From NCBI GenBank assembly GCA_003247135.1, contig QKAW01000001.1, forward strand, positions 1-64,000: 64,000 bases of DNA, read 5' to 3'. This document shows positions 63,738 to 64,000 of the stretch, piece by piece (the stretch's first letter is position 1; every line of letters starts with the position of its first letter). A program made the position numbers and the translations under genes. A model generated the notes under the pieces. The model did not search any database. It saw only the letters and a list, made by a program, of their open reading frames with translations, and was not told the DNA's origin. The stretch is from Spirochaetales bacterium. Lineage in GTDB: Bacteria; Spirochaetota; Spirochaetia; DSM-2461.

Positions 63738-64000
63738 TTAAATCTTTAAAACGTCTTTCATTGTCTGTACAAGTTGTGGCTTTGGAGGTGCACCAGCTGA
63801 CATTTGTGGCTTGCCTTCCATTGGAACAAATAACAGTGTAGGTATACTCTGGATTCCAAACATTGCAGATAACTCCTGTTGATCCTCGGTATTTACTTTA
63901 TATATGTATGCTTTTCCTTTAAACTCTTCTGCCAATTCCTCAAGAATAGGAGCTACCCTTTTACATGGGCCACACCAGTCTGCATAAAAATCTATTAAGC
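63738..64000 (-). CDS. trxA: Thioredoxin, 5' end beyond the window
   Basis: The visible C-terminal ~87 residues read LIDFYADWCGPCKRVAPILEELAE and on to IQSIPTLLFVPMEGKP, with the WCGPC redox site and the cis-proline (SIPT). It is a standard thioredoxin. The N-terminal ~20 residues lie past position 64000. It converges on the Crp/Fnr-type gene, the two stop codons abutting. Confidence 0.95.
   Translation of the reverse strand, partial: LIDFYADWCGPCKRVAPILEELAEEFKGKAYIYKVNTEDQQELSAMFGIQSIPTLLFVPMEGKPQMSAGAPPKPQLVQTMKDVLKI

Overview
The window is low-GC (roughly one third G+C by eye), gene-dense bacterial DNA. The cell appears to be diderm: there are several lipoproteins (LVTSC, MTGC and FSCQ lipoboxes) and a beta-barrel-like C-terminus ending in phenylalanine. 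Agarase, sulfatase, other glycosidase and osmoprotectant-uptake genes suggest a free-living saline or sediment organism. A spirochaete is my best guess, but this rests on general gene content and is not proven. No tRNA, rRNA or intact transposase gene was seen.

Layout. (1) About 1-10124 looks like an integrative plasmid or phage-like island. A leftward operon encodes a DUF5659-like protein, ParA, a CHC2/TOPRIM primase-ATPase and two tyrosine recombinases. It faces a Xre-type repressor that is followed by a soluble protein and a 4-TM protein, an order that recalls lambda cI-rexA-rexB. The right part holds long imperfect palindromes, an orphan Rhs tip with two small membrane proteins, and a HEPN/MNT toxin-antitoxin pair. 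A 144-bp perfect direct repeat (1-144 and 9918-10061), extended by diverged integrase tail, brackets the segment. (2) 10297-14572 carries a copper-type HMA/DsbD_2/cupredoxin protein and an AraC regulator divergent from a URO-D family methyltransferase. (3) 14680-18945 is a decaying defence or toxin zone: a frameshifted transglutaminase, a DUF234 ATPase, an ADP-ribosyltransferase-like remnant, and the C-terminal helicase of a TOTE-type conflict protein that has lost its N-terminal part. (4) 18942-32281 is a complete type I-F CRISPR-Cas locus: cas1, cas2-3, cas8f, cas5f, cas7f, cas6f, a leader, and an array of 88 full repeats. (5) 32502-43293 holds a GH50-type agarase lipoprotein, an SDR/TetR pair, RecQ (apparently starting at AUU), SemiSWEET, a TIM-barrel glycosidase-like protein and FTR1 iron permease. 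(6) 42763-49740 holds an OpuC-type osmoprotectant ABC operon, an acyl-CoA synthetase and a nitroreductase; an identical operator-like palindrome lies in two of its promoter regions. (7) 49825-64000 is ordinary chromosome: SelO, sulfatase, a GGDEF sensor, M28 and M32 peptidases, FN3 lipoproteins, PadR with a HAAS-like membrane protein, a TauE exporter, a Crp/Fnr regulator and a thioredoxin.

The accessory half (1-32 kb) is dominated by genome conflict: mobile-element maintenance, toxin-antitoxin genes, broken toxins, a decayed TOTE remnant and an apparently active CRISPR system. The second half is metabolism and nutrient uptake. The strongest observations to follow up are the duplication bracketing the island, the Rex-like gene pair, the TOTE remnant abutting the old end of the CRISPR array, the RecQ AUU start, and the shared TAGTAA-N3-TTACTA operator.
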